Source of the DNA: Ramlibacter tataouinensis
Lineage (GTDB): Bacteria > Pseudomonadota > Gammaproteobacteria > Burkholderiales > Burkholderiaceae_C
Direction: 5' to 3'
Length of the DNA: 64,000 nucleotides
Assembly: GCF_001580455.1 (NCBI RefSeq)
Contig: NZ_CP010951.1
Span: 4,613,001 to 4,677,000 of the forward strand
The notes beneath the pieces are model-generated. The model made no database searches. It saw only the letters and a program-made list of their open reading frames with translations, and was not told the origin of the DNA. Positions 38,085 to 53,183 of the stretch are shown here, in pieces. Within the stretch, counting starts at the first letter, position 1. Each line of letters opens with the position of its first letter. Both the position numbers and the translations under genes were made by a program.

Positions 38085-39257
38085 CTAGAGCTTCGCCAGT
38101 CGTCCGAGCGCCTCGTTCAGCGTCTCGTCCTTCTTGGCAAAACAGAAGCGCACCACCCGCTGGTCGAAGCCGTCGCCATAGAAGGCCGACAGGGGAATGG
38201 CGGCCACGCCGATCTCGCGGGTGACCCACTCGCAGAAGTCGGCCTCGGACAGGTCGCTCACATCGGAGATGTCCACGCACTGGAAGTAGCTGCCTTCGCT
38301 CGGCAGGAGGCGCAGGCGCGTGCGCGCCAGGCCCGCGCGGAACAGGTCGCGCTTGCGCTGGTAGAACGCCGGCAGCTCCAGGTAAGGGCGTGGATCGGCC
38401 ATGTAGGCCGCCAGGCCGTGCTGCACCGGCGTGTTGACGGTGAACACGTTGAACTGGTGCACCTTGCGGAATTCCGCCGTCAGGGGCGCGGGTGCCGCCA
38501 CGTAGCCGACCTTCCAGCCGGTCACGTGGTAGGTCTTGCCGAAGCTCGAGACGATGAAGGCGCGGGCGGCCAGGCCCGGGAAGCGCGCCACGCTCTGGTG
38601 GGCCTGCCCGTCGAAGACCATGTGCTCGTACACCTCGTCGCTGATCACCAGCACGTCGGTGGGGGCCAGCAGCTCCTGGAGCTGGCGCATCTCGGCATCG
38701 GTCCACACGGTGGCGCTGGGGTTGTGCGGGCTGTTGACAATGATGGCGCGGGTGCGGCTGTTGATGGCCGCCGCGATCTTGCCGAAGTCGGGGCGGAAGC
38801 TGCCGGGCACCAGCGGCACCCGCACCGCCTTGCCGCCGGCCAGGTCGATGTTGGGCACATAGCTGTCGTAGCAGGGGTCCAGCACGATGACCTCGTCACC
38901 CGGCCGCACCACGGCCAGGATGGCGGTGATGATGGCCTGCGTCGCGCCGGCCGTGATGGTGATCTCGTTGGCCGCGTCGTAGGCCCGGCCGTACATCGTC
39001 TCGATCTTGGCCGCCACGGCCGCGCGCAGCTGCGGCACGCCGGCCATTGGCGGGTACTGGTTCAAGCCCTGCGACATGGCGCCGGCCACGGCTTGCACCA
39101 GGCGGGGATCGCAATCGAAATCGGGAAAGCCCTGGCCCAGGTTCACCGCGCCTTTTTCGGCCGCGAGCGCGGACATCACGGTGAAGATCGTCGTGCCCAC
39201 CGCAGGCAGCTTGGTTTCCAGCGCAGGTGTCCTGGCAAGGACCGGATCAGAGCTCAT
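38085..39257 (-). CDS. PLP-dependent aminotransferase (YbdL/methionine aminotransferase type)
   Basis: A 390-residue fold-type I aminotransferase, class I/II. VGTTIFTVMSALAAEKGAVN, GFPDFDCDPRL and the PLP Lys in SSFGKTYHVTGWKVGYVAAP are typical of the YbdL/KAT-like group, which transaminates methionine or kynurenine-type amino acids. Its ATG at 39257 overlaps the CysB-type gene end by 11 bases. Co-location with a CysB-type regulator may hint at a sulfur amino acid role, which is inference. Confidence 0.93.
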   Translation of the reverse strand: MSSDPVLARTPALETKLPAVGTTIFTVMSALAAEKGAVNLGQGFPDFDCDPRLVQAVAGAMSQGLNQYPPMAGVPQLRAAVAAKIETMYGRAYDAANEITITAGATQAIITAILAVVRPGDEVIVLDPCYDSYVPNIDLAGGKAVRVPLVPGSFRPDFGKIAAAINSRTRAIIVNSPHNPSATVWTDAEMRQLQELLAPTDVLVISDEVYEHMVFDGQAHQSVARFPGLAARAFIVSSFGKTYHVTGWKVGYVAAPAPLTAEFRKVHQFNVFTVNTPVQHGLAAYMADPRPYLELPAFYQRKRDLFRAGLARTRLRLLPSEGSYFQCVDISDVSDLSEADFCEWVTREIGVAAIPLSAFYGDGFDQRVVRFCFAKKDETLNEALGRLAKL

Positions 39258-40197
39258 AGTCGTTGGGGTGGCCGCTCATGGCCTTGGCGATCAGGTTGCG
39301 ATCGAGTCGATCGGACAGCAGTTCGGCGAAACGGAAGACGAAATTGCGCAGGTAGGCGCCGCGCTTGAACGCCACCCGGGCCACGTTCTGGCCGAAGAGG
39401 GCGCCCAGGGGCCGGACGGCCAGGTCGGCGTTGCCGTTGCCCGCCTCGTCGCGCACCGACATCTCGGCCACGATGCCGATGCCCAGGCCCAGGCGCACAT
39501 AGGTCTTGATGACGTCCGAGTCGATGGCCTCCAGCGCGATGCGGGGCTGCAGCTTCTTCTGGGTGAACGCGTGGTCGATGCGCGTGCGGCCGGTGAACGA
39601 GGGGTGGTAGGTGATGATGGGCTCGGCGGCCAGGTCTTCCAGCGAGACGCGCTCCTTCCGGGCCAACGGGTGCGCCTGCGGCAGCACCAGCACGTGCTGC
39701 CACTCGTAGCAGGGCAGGGTGACGAGTTCGCGATAGTCCGACAGCGACTCGGTGGCGATGCCGATCTCCGCCACTTCGTCGATCACCATGCGCGCCACCT
39801 GGTCCGGCGAGCCCTGATGCAGGGTCACGTTGACCTTCGGATAGGCCTCGCGCAGCCGCGCGACGGGCACCGGCAGCACGTAGCGCGCTTGCGTATGCGT
39901 GGTCGCGATCGACAGGGTTCCGCTGTCCTGGGCGCTGAACTGCTCCCCGATGCGCTTGAGGTTGCCCACCTCGCGCATGATCAGCTCGATGCTCTTGATC
40001 ACGTGCTGCCCCGGCTCGGTGACCCGCTTCAGCCGCTTGCCATGGCGGGCGAAGATCTCGACGCCCAATTCCTCTTCGAGTTCGATGATGGCCTTGGACA
40101 CGCCCGGCTGCGACGTGTGCAGCGACTTGGCGGCTTCGGTCAGGTTGAGGTTGCGGCGAACGGCTTCCTGCACGAATCGGAACTGGTGAAGGTTCAT
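39247..40197 (-). CDS. cysB: CysB-type LysR regulator
   Basis: A 316-residue LysR-family regulator. The N-terminal winged helix (MNLHQFRFVQEAVRRNLNLT with TSQPGVSKAIIELEEELGVE) and effector domain (IATTHTQARYVLPVPVARLR, GIATESLSDYRELVTLPCYE) have the CysB/Cbl pattern, in which TTHTQARY binds sulfate or O-acetylserine. In family members this controls sulfate uptake and cysteine synthesis, consistent with the sbp-cysTWA operon about 12 kb away. It lies downstream of cbiX (78-base gap) on the same strand and overlaps the aminotransferase gene. Confidence 0.92.
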   Translation of the reverse strand: MNLHQFRFVQEAVRRNLNLTEAAKSLHTSQPGVSKAIIELEEELGVEIFARHGKRLKRVTEPGQHVIKSIELIMREVGNLKRIGEQFSAQDSGTLSIATTHTQARYVLPVPVARLREAYPKVNVTLHQGSPDQVARMVIDEVAEIGIATESLSDYRELVTLPCYEWQHVLVLPQAHPLARKERVSLEDLAAEPIITYHPSFTGRTRIDHAFTQKKLQPRIALEAIDSDVIKTYVRLGLGIGIVAEMSVRDEAGNGNADLAVRPLGALFGQNVARVAFKRGAYLRNFVFRFAELLSDRLDRNLIAKAMSGHPNDYEL

Positions 40198-40274
40198 GCC
40201 GAATTTCTAATAAAAGAGAAATTCATTATGCCCCACCGTGTCCGGTGCGGATGGGTTGCGCGGTATTTCGGTAT

Positions 40275-40631
40275 TTATTCGGACGCGAGCGCCGCCAGCA
40301 GGTCCAGCACCCGGGAGTCCTCACCGACCGGCGGCCGAAGCTCGATGTCCACCCCCGGGTGGCTGGCCCGGACGCCATCGGTCAGCGCCGGCAGGTCGTC
40401 GCGCACATGCCGCCCGGTGCCCAGGAACATCGGCACCACCGTGACGGAGCGCGCGCCGGCCGCGACCAAGTCAGCGGCCGCGGCTGCCAGGTCGGGGCTG
40501 TCCAAATCCAGGTAGGCACAGCGCACCAGCAGGGCTGGCGCGCGGCCTTCGATGCGCCGCGCCACGGCTTCGATGGGCAGGCGCCAGAGCGGGTCGCGCG
40601 AACCGTGCCCGAGCAGGATGACGCCCTTCAT
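40275..40631 (-). CDS. cbiX: CbiX/SirB-type sirohydrochlorin chelatase
   Basis: A 118-residue single-domain protein of the CbiX family. The N-terminal GVILLGHGSRDPLWRLPIE holds the metal-ligand His typical of class II chelatases, and VVPMFLGTGRHVRDDLPAL holds the second His. Such small proteins insert Co or Fe into sirohydrochlorin for siroheme or cobalamin synthesis. The ATG at 40631 overlaps the lptG stop (ATGA). It lies upstream of the CysB gene, fitting sulfite-reductase siroheme supply, though this is inference. Confidence 0.9.
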   Translation of the reverse strand: MKGVILLGHGSRDPLWRLPIEAVARRIEGRAPALLVRCAYLDLDSPDLAAAAADLVAAGARSVTVVPMFLGTGRHVRDDLPALTDGVRASHPGVDIELRPPVGEDSRVLDLLAALASE

Positions 40632-41731
40632 CGCCGGAGCACCAGCCAGCCGAAAGCACCCAGCGACAGCACGCTATAGATCAGCCCCGGCGAGGCCGCC
40701 GTCAGCCAAGGCCACCAGGTGCGCAGGTTGCCGATGTAGCCGAACACGTTGTTCAGCAGGAAGAAGCTGATGCCGATCAGCACGCCGCCGAACACGTAGC
40801 TGGTGATGCCGCCCGAGCGGAAATGGAGGTAGGCGAAAGGCAGGGCCAGCACCACCATCACCATGCAGCTGAGCGGATAGAAGACCTTGCGCCAAGCCTC
40901 GATCTCGTAGCGCTGCGAGACCTGGCCGTTGGCCTTCAGGTGGCTGATGTACTGGAACAGGTCGATCGTGCTCATGCGGTCGGGCTTGAGCAGCGCGACG
41001 GACACCATCTCCGCCGTGATCTCGGTCGGCCAGCGGTAGTTGGGAATCTGCACCCGTTCCACCTTGGGGCCGTCTGGCCCATGCGTGCTGAAATCGGTGC
41101 GCTCGGCGTTTTCCAGAATCCATGACCCCGAGTCGGTGAAGCGGGCGCGCGACGAACGGGTGACGGACACCAGGAAACCGCGCTCGTCGGATTCGAAGAT
41201 GCGCACATGCTGCATGTTGCCGTCCGGGGTCAGCGCATGGACGTTGACGTTGTAGGCGTGCTGGGCCTGCTTCTCCTTGAGCCAGGCCCCGGTCTGGCCG
41301 ATGCTGATGCGGCCTTCCAGCCGCGCCTTGAGCAACTGCGCCGTCCGGTCCGCCGCCGGGGCGAGATAGTCGCCCATCGCGAACGTGAGCAGCGTGAAGA
41401 TCAGGCCCAGCGCCAGCAGGGTCCGCAGCGCGCGCCAGGGCCCCAACCCGCTGGTGCGAAGAATGGTGTATTCGGAACTCTGGGCCAGCCGCGCCATGAC
41501 AAAAATGGTGCCGATCAGCACCGCGATCGGCAGCAGTTCGTACAGGTGGCTCGGAATCCTGAAGGAGACGTAGGTCAGGGCCTGGGTGAGCCGGTAGGCG
41601 TTTGCCCCCTTGCCGACGTTGGGAAGCTCGTCGACGAAATCGAAGAAAAAGAAGAGGGCGAGAAAGCCGATGGTCACGAACAGGACCGCGGCGATGACTT
41701 CCCTGTAGATCAGGCGGCGGATGGTCCTCAC
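40628..41731 (-). CDS. lptG: LPS export permease LptG
   Basis: A 367-residue inner-membrane protein of the YjgP/YjgQ family, one of two permease subunits of the LptB2FG transporter that extracts lipopolysaccharide. It has two N-terminal helices (REVIAAVLFVTIGFLALFFF), a periplasmic beta-jellyroll, and C-terminal helices. The start is a GTG at 41731 overlapping the lptF stop (GTGA), so it is coupled to lptF. The arrangement lptF-lptG, divergent from pepA, is conserved in Burkholderiales. Confidence 0.95.
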   Translation of the reverse strand: MRTIRRLIYREVIAAVLFVTIGFLALFFFFDFVDELPNVGKGANAYRLTQALTYVSFRIPSHLYELLPIAVLIGTIFVMARLAQSSEYTILRTSGLGPWRALRTLLALGLIFTLLTFAMGDYLAPAADRTAQLLKARLEGRISIGQTGAWLKEKQAQHAYNVNVHALTPDGNMQHVRIFESDERGFLVSVTRSSRARFTDSGSWILENAERTDFSTHGPDGPKVERVQIPNYRWPTEITAEMVSVALLKPDRMSTIDLFQYISHLKANGQVSQRYEIEAWRKVFYPLSCMVMVVLALPFAYLHFRSGGITSYVFGGVLIGISFFLLNNVFGYIGNLRTWWPWLTAASPGLIYSVLSLGAFGWLVLRR

Positions 41732-42846
41732 TGGCCGGCCTCCCCGTTGGGCCGCCGGATCACCCGCCGCAGGCTCCAGTTGTTGTGCTGCTTGGCCAGC
41801 CACAGGGCGGCTCCCAGCAGGACGCCGCCATGCAGCAGCACCATGAAGGTGGCGAAGCCAACGCGCCCGGTGCTCACCCAGCTCTGGCCCAGGTTCAGCA
41901 GGTTGAAGTACACGACGAAGGAGAACAGGGCGAAGACCAGGTTGCCGCTGCGGCCGGCGCGCGGGTTGACGTTCGAGACGATGACCGCGATCACCACGAA
42001 ATTGAAGGCGGCCAGCGCCAAGCCGACCCGCCACCCGAGTTCACCGAGGTTCGGGGGCGTGGGATCGGACACCAGCTCGAGCGTGGACTTGGTCTTGGCC
42101 GGCGCCGAGTCGCGCGTGTCCAGTTCCCGCTCGCCGACCTTGGTTCCATACTCTTCGAATTCGCTGATCCGCAGTTGGGGCGCCGCGGCGGAGGCGCCGG
42201 GGACCGGTGCCTCGAGGCGCTGCCCGTCGCCCAGCAGCAGGAAGCGGCCCTCGCCCAGGTCGGCGATCCGGCCGGTGCGCGCAGCCGTCACGGTTTCCTT
42301 GCCGTGCTCGTTGGTGGAAATGAAGATGTTCTTGCCCGACTTGTCGTCGGGCGTGTCCTTGTCCAGGAAGAAAACGCGGGTGCCGCTGGCCGATTCCTGG
42401 AACTGGCCAGGGGCGACCCGCTCGAGGTCGCCACGCTTGCCGTAGCGGTCCTTCAGTTCCTGCGTCTGCTCGTTGGCCCAGGGCCAGGTCACCAGAGCCA
42501 GCAGTCCCACCACCAGCAGGATCGGCCAGGCGAACCGGAACAGCGGCACCAGCATGGCCGACAGCCCGCGGCCCGCCGCGAACCAGATCACCGTTTCGCT
42601 GTCGCGGTACATGCGCGACAGCGTGGCGACGATCGCGATGAACAGCGACAGCGTGAGGACCGAGGGCAGGTAGCCCAGCACGGTGTAGCCCATGACCATC
42701 AGGATGTCCTGCGGGTTCACCGTGCCGCGCGTGGCCAGGTTGAGCGTGCGCACCAGGGTCATCGTCATCACGATGGTCACCAGCACGACCAGGGTGGCGC
42801 CGAAGCTGCGGGCGAGTTCGCGGCGCAGGGACGAATGGAATAACAT
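41728..42846 (-). CDS. lptF: LPS export permease LptF
   Basis: A 372-residue inner-membrane permease of the YjgP/YjgQ family, partner of LptG. The N-terminus FHSSLRRELARSFGATLVVL, the helices (LSLFIAIVATLSRMYRDSET, FRFAWPILLVVGLLALVTWP) and a periplasmic jellyroll (RVFFLDKDTP to EEYGTKVGE) match LptF. It is divergent from pepA with 40 bases between the starts, a compact shared promoter region. Confidence 0.95.
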   Translation of the reverse strand: MLFHSSLRRELARSFGATLVVLVTIVMTMTLVRTLNLATRGTVNPQDILMVMGYTVLGYLPSVLTLSLFIAIVATLSRMYRDSETVIWFAAGRGLSAMLVPLFRFAWPILLVVGLLALVTWPWANEQTQELKDRYGKRGDLERVAPGQFQESASGTRVFFLDKDTPDDKSGKNIFISTNEHGKETVTAARTGRIADLGEGRFLLLGDGQRLEAPVPGASAAAPQLRISEFEEYGTKVGERELDTRDSAPAKTKSTLELVSDPTPPNLGELGWRVGLALAAFNFVVIAVIVSNVNPRAGRSGNLVFALFSFVVYFNLLNLGQSWVSTGRVGFATFMVLLHGGVLLGAALWLAKQHNNWSLRRVIRRPNGEAGQ

Positions 42847-42886
42847 CGGCGCGGTCAACAATGAGAGAGACAAGAAACCGCAGATT

Positions 42887-44374
42887 ATGGACTTCCAACT
42901 CAAGACCCTGGACCCTGCGCGTGCCGCCCGTGAGAAGTGCGACGCGATCGTTCTCGTGGTGGCGCAAGGCTTCAAGCCGGCCAAGGATCCACTGACCAGC
43001 CTGGCGGGCCACGCGCTCGACGCCGGCGACCTGGAAGCCAAGCCCGGCAAGCTGCTGCATGCCTACCGCAGCGAAGGGATCGCCGCATCGCGGGTGATTC
43101 TGGCGGGCGCCGGCGACGGTTCAGCGCGCCGCGTGCAATCGGCGGTGCAGGCGGCGGTGGGAGCGCTGCGCTCCTCGGGCGTGAAGCGGCTCCTGATCTG
43201 CCTGCCGGGCGAGGCCGACGAGGCCGCCGTGCGCGCGGCCGTCACCGCGACGGCCGAGGCGAGCTATGTCTATGTCGCCACCAAATCCAAGCCTGAAGGA
43301 CGCGAGATCGAGCGCGTCACCGTGGCGGTCGACGACGCCGCCCGCGTGAAGGACGCCTTCGAAGCGGCCAAGGCGGCGGCGGCCGGGATCGAGTTCGCTC
43401 GCGAACTGGCCAACCTGCCCCCCAACCATGCCACGCCGACGCGCCTGGGCGAAGAGGCCAAGAAGCTCGCCAAGGCCCACGGCTTCGGCTGCCAGGTGCT
43501 GGGGCCGAAGGAGATCGCCAAGCTGGGCATGGGGTCCTTCATGGCCGTGGCCCAGGGCTCGGAAGAGCCGCCGCGCTTCATCGTGCTGCAGCACCAGGGC
43601 GGCGCGGACGGCGAGGCGCCGGTCGTGCTGGTGGGCAAGGGCATCACCTTCGACAGCGGCGGCATTTCCATCAAGCCGGCCCAGGACATGGACGAAATGA
43701 AGTTCGACATGGGCGGGGCGGCCAGCGTGCTGGGCACCTTCCGCGCCATCGGCGAGCTCAAGCCCCGGGTCAACGTGGTGGGCCTGATCCCCAGCTGCGA
43801 GAACATGCCCGACGGGCGCTCGGTCAAGCCCGGCGACATCGTCAAGAGCATGAGCGGCCAGACGATCGAGATCCTGAACACCGATGCCGAAGGGCGCCTG
43901 ATCCTGTGCGATGCGCTGAGCTATGCCGAGCGCTTCAAGCCCGGCGCCGTGATCGACATCGCGACGCTGACCGGTGCCTGCATGGTGGCCCTGGGCGGCG
44001 TGCGCAGCGGCCTGTTCGCCAGCGACGACATGCTGGCCGAGTCGCTGCAGTCGGCCGGCGACGCAGCCATGGACCTGTGCTGGCGCATGCCGCTGGACGA
44101 CGAATATGGCGACGGCCTGAAGACGAACTTCGCCGATGTGGCGAACGTCGCCGGCCGCGCGGGTGGCGCGATCACGGCGGCCAAGTTCCTGCAGCGCTTC
44201 GCCGGCAAGTTCCCCTGGGCCCACCTGGACATCGCCGGCACCGCCTGGCGCAGCGGCGCGAACAAGGGCGCCACCGGCCGCCCGGTCGGCCTGCTGTACC
44301 AGTACCTTCTGTCGCGCCAGGACTCCGCCCCGGCGCCCACCAAGACCCGCCGGAGGGCTTCCGCACGGCAATGA
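42887..44374 (+). CDS. pepA: Leucyl aminopeptidase (M17)
   Basis: A 495-residue cytosolic metallo-aminopeptidase. The C-terminal catalytic domain has the two-metal site: KGITFDSGGISIKPAQDMDE (Lys and Asp ligands), DMGGAASVLG, and the signature NTDAEGRLILCDAL with Asp and Glu ligands. In E. coli the hexameric enzyme also works as the DNA-binding XerA. The start at 42887 (MDFQLKTLDP) fits the family. The gene leads a coupled pair with holC (ATGA overlap). Confidence 0.96.
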   Translation: MDFQLKTLDPARAAREKCDAIVLVVAQGFKPAKDPLTSLAGHALDAGDLEAKPGKLLHAYRSEGIAASRVILAGAGDGSARRVQSAVQAAVGALRSSGVKRLLICLPGEADEAAVRAAVTATAEASYVYVATKSKPEGREIERVTVAVDDAARVKDAFEAAKAAAAGIEFARELANLPPNHATPTRLGEEAKKLAKAHGFGCQVLGPKEIAKLGMGSFMAVAQGSEEPPRFIVLQHQGGADGEAPVVLVGKGITFDSGGISIKPAQDMDEMKFDMGGAASVLGTFRAIGELKPRVNVVGLIPSCENMPDGRSVKPGDIVKSMSGQTIEILNTDAEGRLILCDALSYAERFKPGAVIDIATLTGACMVALGGVRSGLFASDDMLAESLQSAGDAAMDLCWRMPLDDEYGDGLKTNFADVANVAGRAGGAITAAKFLQRFAGKFPWAHLDIAGTAWRSGANKGATGRPVGLLYQYLLSRQDSAPAPTKTRRRASARQ

Positions 44375-44808
44375 CCGGCGTCGAGTTCCACTTCAACGCG
44401 CCCGACAAGCTGGGCTACGCCTGCCGGCTGCTGCGCAAGGCGGCCGCCAAGGGCGCCAGGGTGACCGTGACCGGCCGGCCGCCGATGTTGCGCGAATTGG
44501 ACACGGCCCTGTGGACCTTCTCGCCGCTGGACTTCGTGGCGCACTGCCAGGCGGCAGGCGCGCCCCAGGCGGTGCTGGCCGCGTCGCCCATCGTGCTGTG
44601 CGATTCGCCCCGGGCCTCCCCGCACCACCAGGTCCTGCTCAACCTCGGCGACGATGTGCCCGAAGGCTTCGAGCGCTTCGAGCGCCTGATCGAAGTGGTT
44701 TCGCTGGACGAGGACGACCGCGCGCGGGCGCGCGTGCGCTGGAAGCACTACGCCAGCCGCGGCTACGAGCTCAAGAGAGAAGATCTCGTGCTGAAGGAGC
44801 CATCCTGA
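44371..44808 (+). CDS. holC: DNA polymerase III subunit chi
   Basis: A 145-residue cytosolic subunit that links the clamp loader to single-stranded DNA-binding protein. VEFHFNAPDKLGYACRLLRK at the N-terminus and LDTALWTFSPLDFVAHC are typical of the HolC family, whose usual length is about 140-150. Its ATG overlaps the pepA stop (ATGA), the usual pepA-holC arrangement. Confidence 0.93.
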   Translation: MTGVEFHFNAPDKLGYACRLLRKAAAKGARVTVTGRPPMLRELDTALWTFSPLDFVAHCQAAGAPQAVLAASPIVLCDSPRASPHHQVLLNLGDDVPEGFERFERLIEVVSLDEDDRARARVRWKHYASRGYELKREDLVLKEPS

Positions 44809-45095
44809 TGGCCGGCCGCACGCCCCCGCGCTATGTCCCGACCCTGACCGAAGTGGTGAAGGGCGGGCCGGCCGCGGCACCTGCCCAGCCCGTGGCGCAG
44901 GAGCAATTGATCCAGCGGGTGATGCAAAAGATCGACCTCACGCTGGAGCGGCGCCTGCGCGAAGTCATCGCCGCCAAGGTGCTCGAACAGACACGCGGCC
45001 TGGGACCGGCATTGCGCGATGAGATCGAGGCCATGGTGCGGCAGGCCGTCGAACAGGCCTTCCAGGAGGAAACCGCGCCGACCAAGAAGAAGTGA
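44808..45095 (+). CDS. Hypothetical protein, pepA-holC operon
   Basis: A 95-residue hydrophilic, mostly helical protein (IQRVMQKIDLTLERRLREVI, RGLGPALRDEIEAMVRQAVE), with a Pro/Ala-rich N-terminus and a Lys-rich tail. The TGATG overlap with holC and an AAGGAG eleven bases upstream make the start firm. It has a pattern like a DUF2486-type or unclassified small protein following holC in Burkholderiales. Function is unknown. Confidence 0.7.
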   Translation: MAGRTPPRYVPTLTEVVKGGPAAAPAQPVAQEQLIQRVMQKIDLTLERRLREVIAAKVLEQTRGLGPALRDEIEAMVRQAVEQAFQEETAPTKKK

Positions 45096-45235
45096 GGCCG
45101 CGCGGTGGGGCCCCCATGCGGGTTTCGCCGGAATATAGACCTTTCCCTCTGGCCCTCGTGAAGTTTTTGCGATATGTTCGCGCCCGTTGAGTCCACAAGA
45201 TTCTCAACCTTTATCCCTACTCTGGAGGTTCTCCT

Positions 45236-46366
45236 ATGCAAACGAAATTGAAAATGACGGTCGCCGCGGCCATTGCCGTCGTTGCGGGACTGGCGTCCGC
45301 GCAAGACATGGTCGTGAAGATCGGCCACGTCGCGCCGATGTCCGGGTCGCAGGCTTCCTACGGCAAGGACAACGACAACGGCGTGCGCATGGCCATCGAG
45401 GACCTCAACGCCCAGGGCGTGACCATTGGCGGCAAGAAGGTGCGCCTGGAGATCCAGACGGAAGATGACGCCGCCGATCCGAAGCAGGGCACGGCCGCCG
45501 CGCAGAAGCTGTGCGATGCCAAGGTCAACGGCGTGGTGGGTCACCTGAACTCGGGCACCACCATTCCCGCCTCCAAGGTCTACAACGACTGCGGCATCCC
45601 GCACATCACCGGCGCGGCCACCAACCCCGACCTGACCAAACCCGGCTACAAGACCACCTTCCGCGTCATCGCCAACGACAGCGCGCTGGGTGCCGGCCTG
45701 GCGTTGTATGCCGCCGACGCCCTGAAGCTCAAGAAGGTCGCCATCGTCGACGACCGCACCGCCTATGGCAAGGGCGTGGCCGAGATCTTCAAGAAGACCG
45801 CGCAGTCCAAGGGCATGCAGATCGTGGACGAGCAGTTCACGACGGACAAGGCCACGGATTTCATGGCCATCCTGACGACCATCAAGGGCAAGAACCCCGA
45901 CGCCATCTTCTACGGCGGCATGCACCCGCAGGCTGCCCCCATGCTGCGCCAGATGGAACAGCTGGGCATGACCAACGTGAAGTACTTCGGCGGCGACGGC
46001 ATCTGCACGCAGGAAATCATCCAGCTGGTGCAGGGCGCCAAGACGCTGGGTAACGTGGTCTGTGCCGAAGGCGGCGCTTCGCTCGACAAGATGCCCGGCG
46101 GCAAGGCCTGGAAGGACCGCTACGACAAGAAGTACCCCGGCCAGTTCCAGGTGTACAGCCCCTATACCTATGACGCCACCTTCGTGCTGGTCGACGCGAT
46201 GAAGCGTGCCGGCTCGGCCGATCCCAAGGTCTACATCCCGAAGCTGGCCGAGTCCAGCTTCAAGGGCGTGACGGCCCAGATCGCCTTCGAGCCGAACGGC
46301 GAGCTGAAGAACCCGGCCATGACGCTGTACGTCTACAAGGACGGCAAGAAGGTTCCGCTCAACTGA
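45236..46366 (+). CDS. livK: Branched-chain amino acid ABC transporter substrate-binding protein
   Basis: A 376-residue periplasmic binding protein of the LivJ/LivK type. The signal peptide (KLKMTVAAAIAVVAGLASAQ) precedes VVKIGHVAPMSGSQASYGKD and LEIQTEDDAADPKQGTAAAQ. DDRTAYGKGVAEIFKK and KYFGGDGICT match the family. It is monocistronic: a strong terminator follows and the next gene is unrelated. Permease and ATPase genes lie elsewhere. Leu/Ile/Val is the default ligand, but others such as aromatic acids are possible. Confidence 0.92.
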   Translation: MQTKLKMTVAAAIAVVAGLASAQDMVVKIGHVAPMSGSQASYGKDNDNGVRMAIEDLNAQGVTIGGKKVRLEIQTEDDAADPKQGTAAAQKLCDAKVNGVVGHLNSGTTIPASKVYNDCGIPHITGAATNPDLTKPGYKTTFRVIANDSALGAGLALYAADALKLKKVAIVDDRTAYGKGVAEIFKKTAQSKGMQIVDEQFTTDKATDFMAILTTIKGKNPDAIFYGGMHPQAAPMLRQMEQLGMTNVKYFGGDGICTQEIIQLVQGAKTLGNVVCAEGGASLDKMPGGKAWKDRYDKKYPGQFQVYSPYTYDATFVLVDAMKRAGSADPKVYIPKLAESSFKGVTAQIAFEPNGELKNPAMTLYVYKDGKKVPLN

Positions 46367-46392
46367 TCCCTTGAGCGCTTCCCTTGCGCAAG

Positions 46393-46414
46393 AGCCGCCT
46401 TCGGGCGGCTTTTT
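46393..46414 (+). terminator. Rho-independent terminator after livK-type gene
   Basis: AGCCGCC (46393-46399), a TTCG tetraloop and GGCGGCT (46404-46410) form a perfect 7-bp stem followed by TTTTT on the plus strand, a classical intrinsic terminator. It lies about 25 bases after the receptor gene stop. Confidence 0.9.
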
Positions 46415-46592
46415 GCTTTCTGCCCGGCCGTAGGCGCATGGCGAATCCTGGCGTAGGCGCTTTCCTACAGCCCGCATGGCTGTTGGCTCTCGGCGCCATG
46501 CGCCTTCCATACGGTTGTGGCTCGGATTTCAGCAAAGTAACCTGTCGCACGATTTTTCAGGGCGTTGCACAGCGGATTGGACTGGGGGACAC

Positions 46593-53179
<6,587 letters not shown>

Positions 53180-53183
<4 letters not shown>
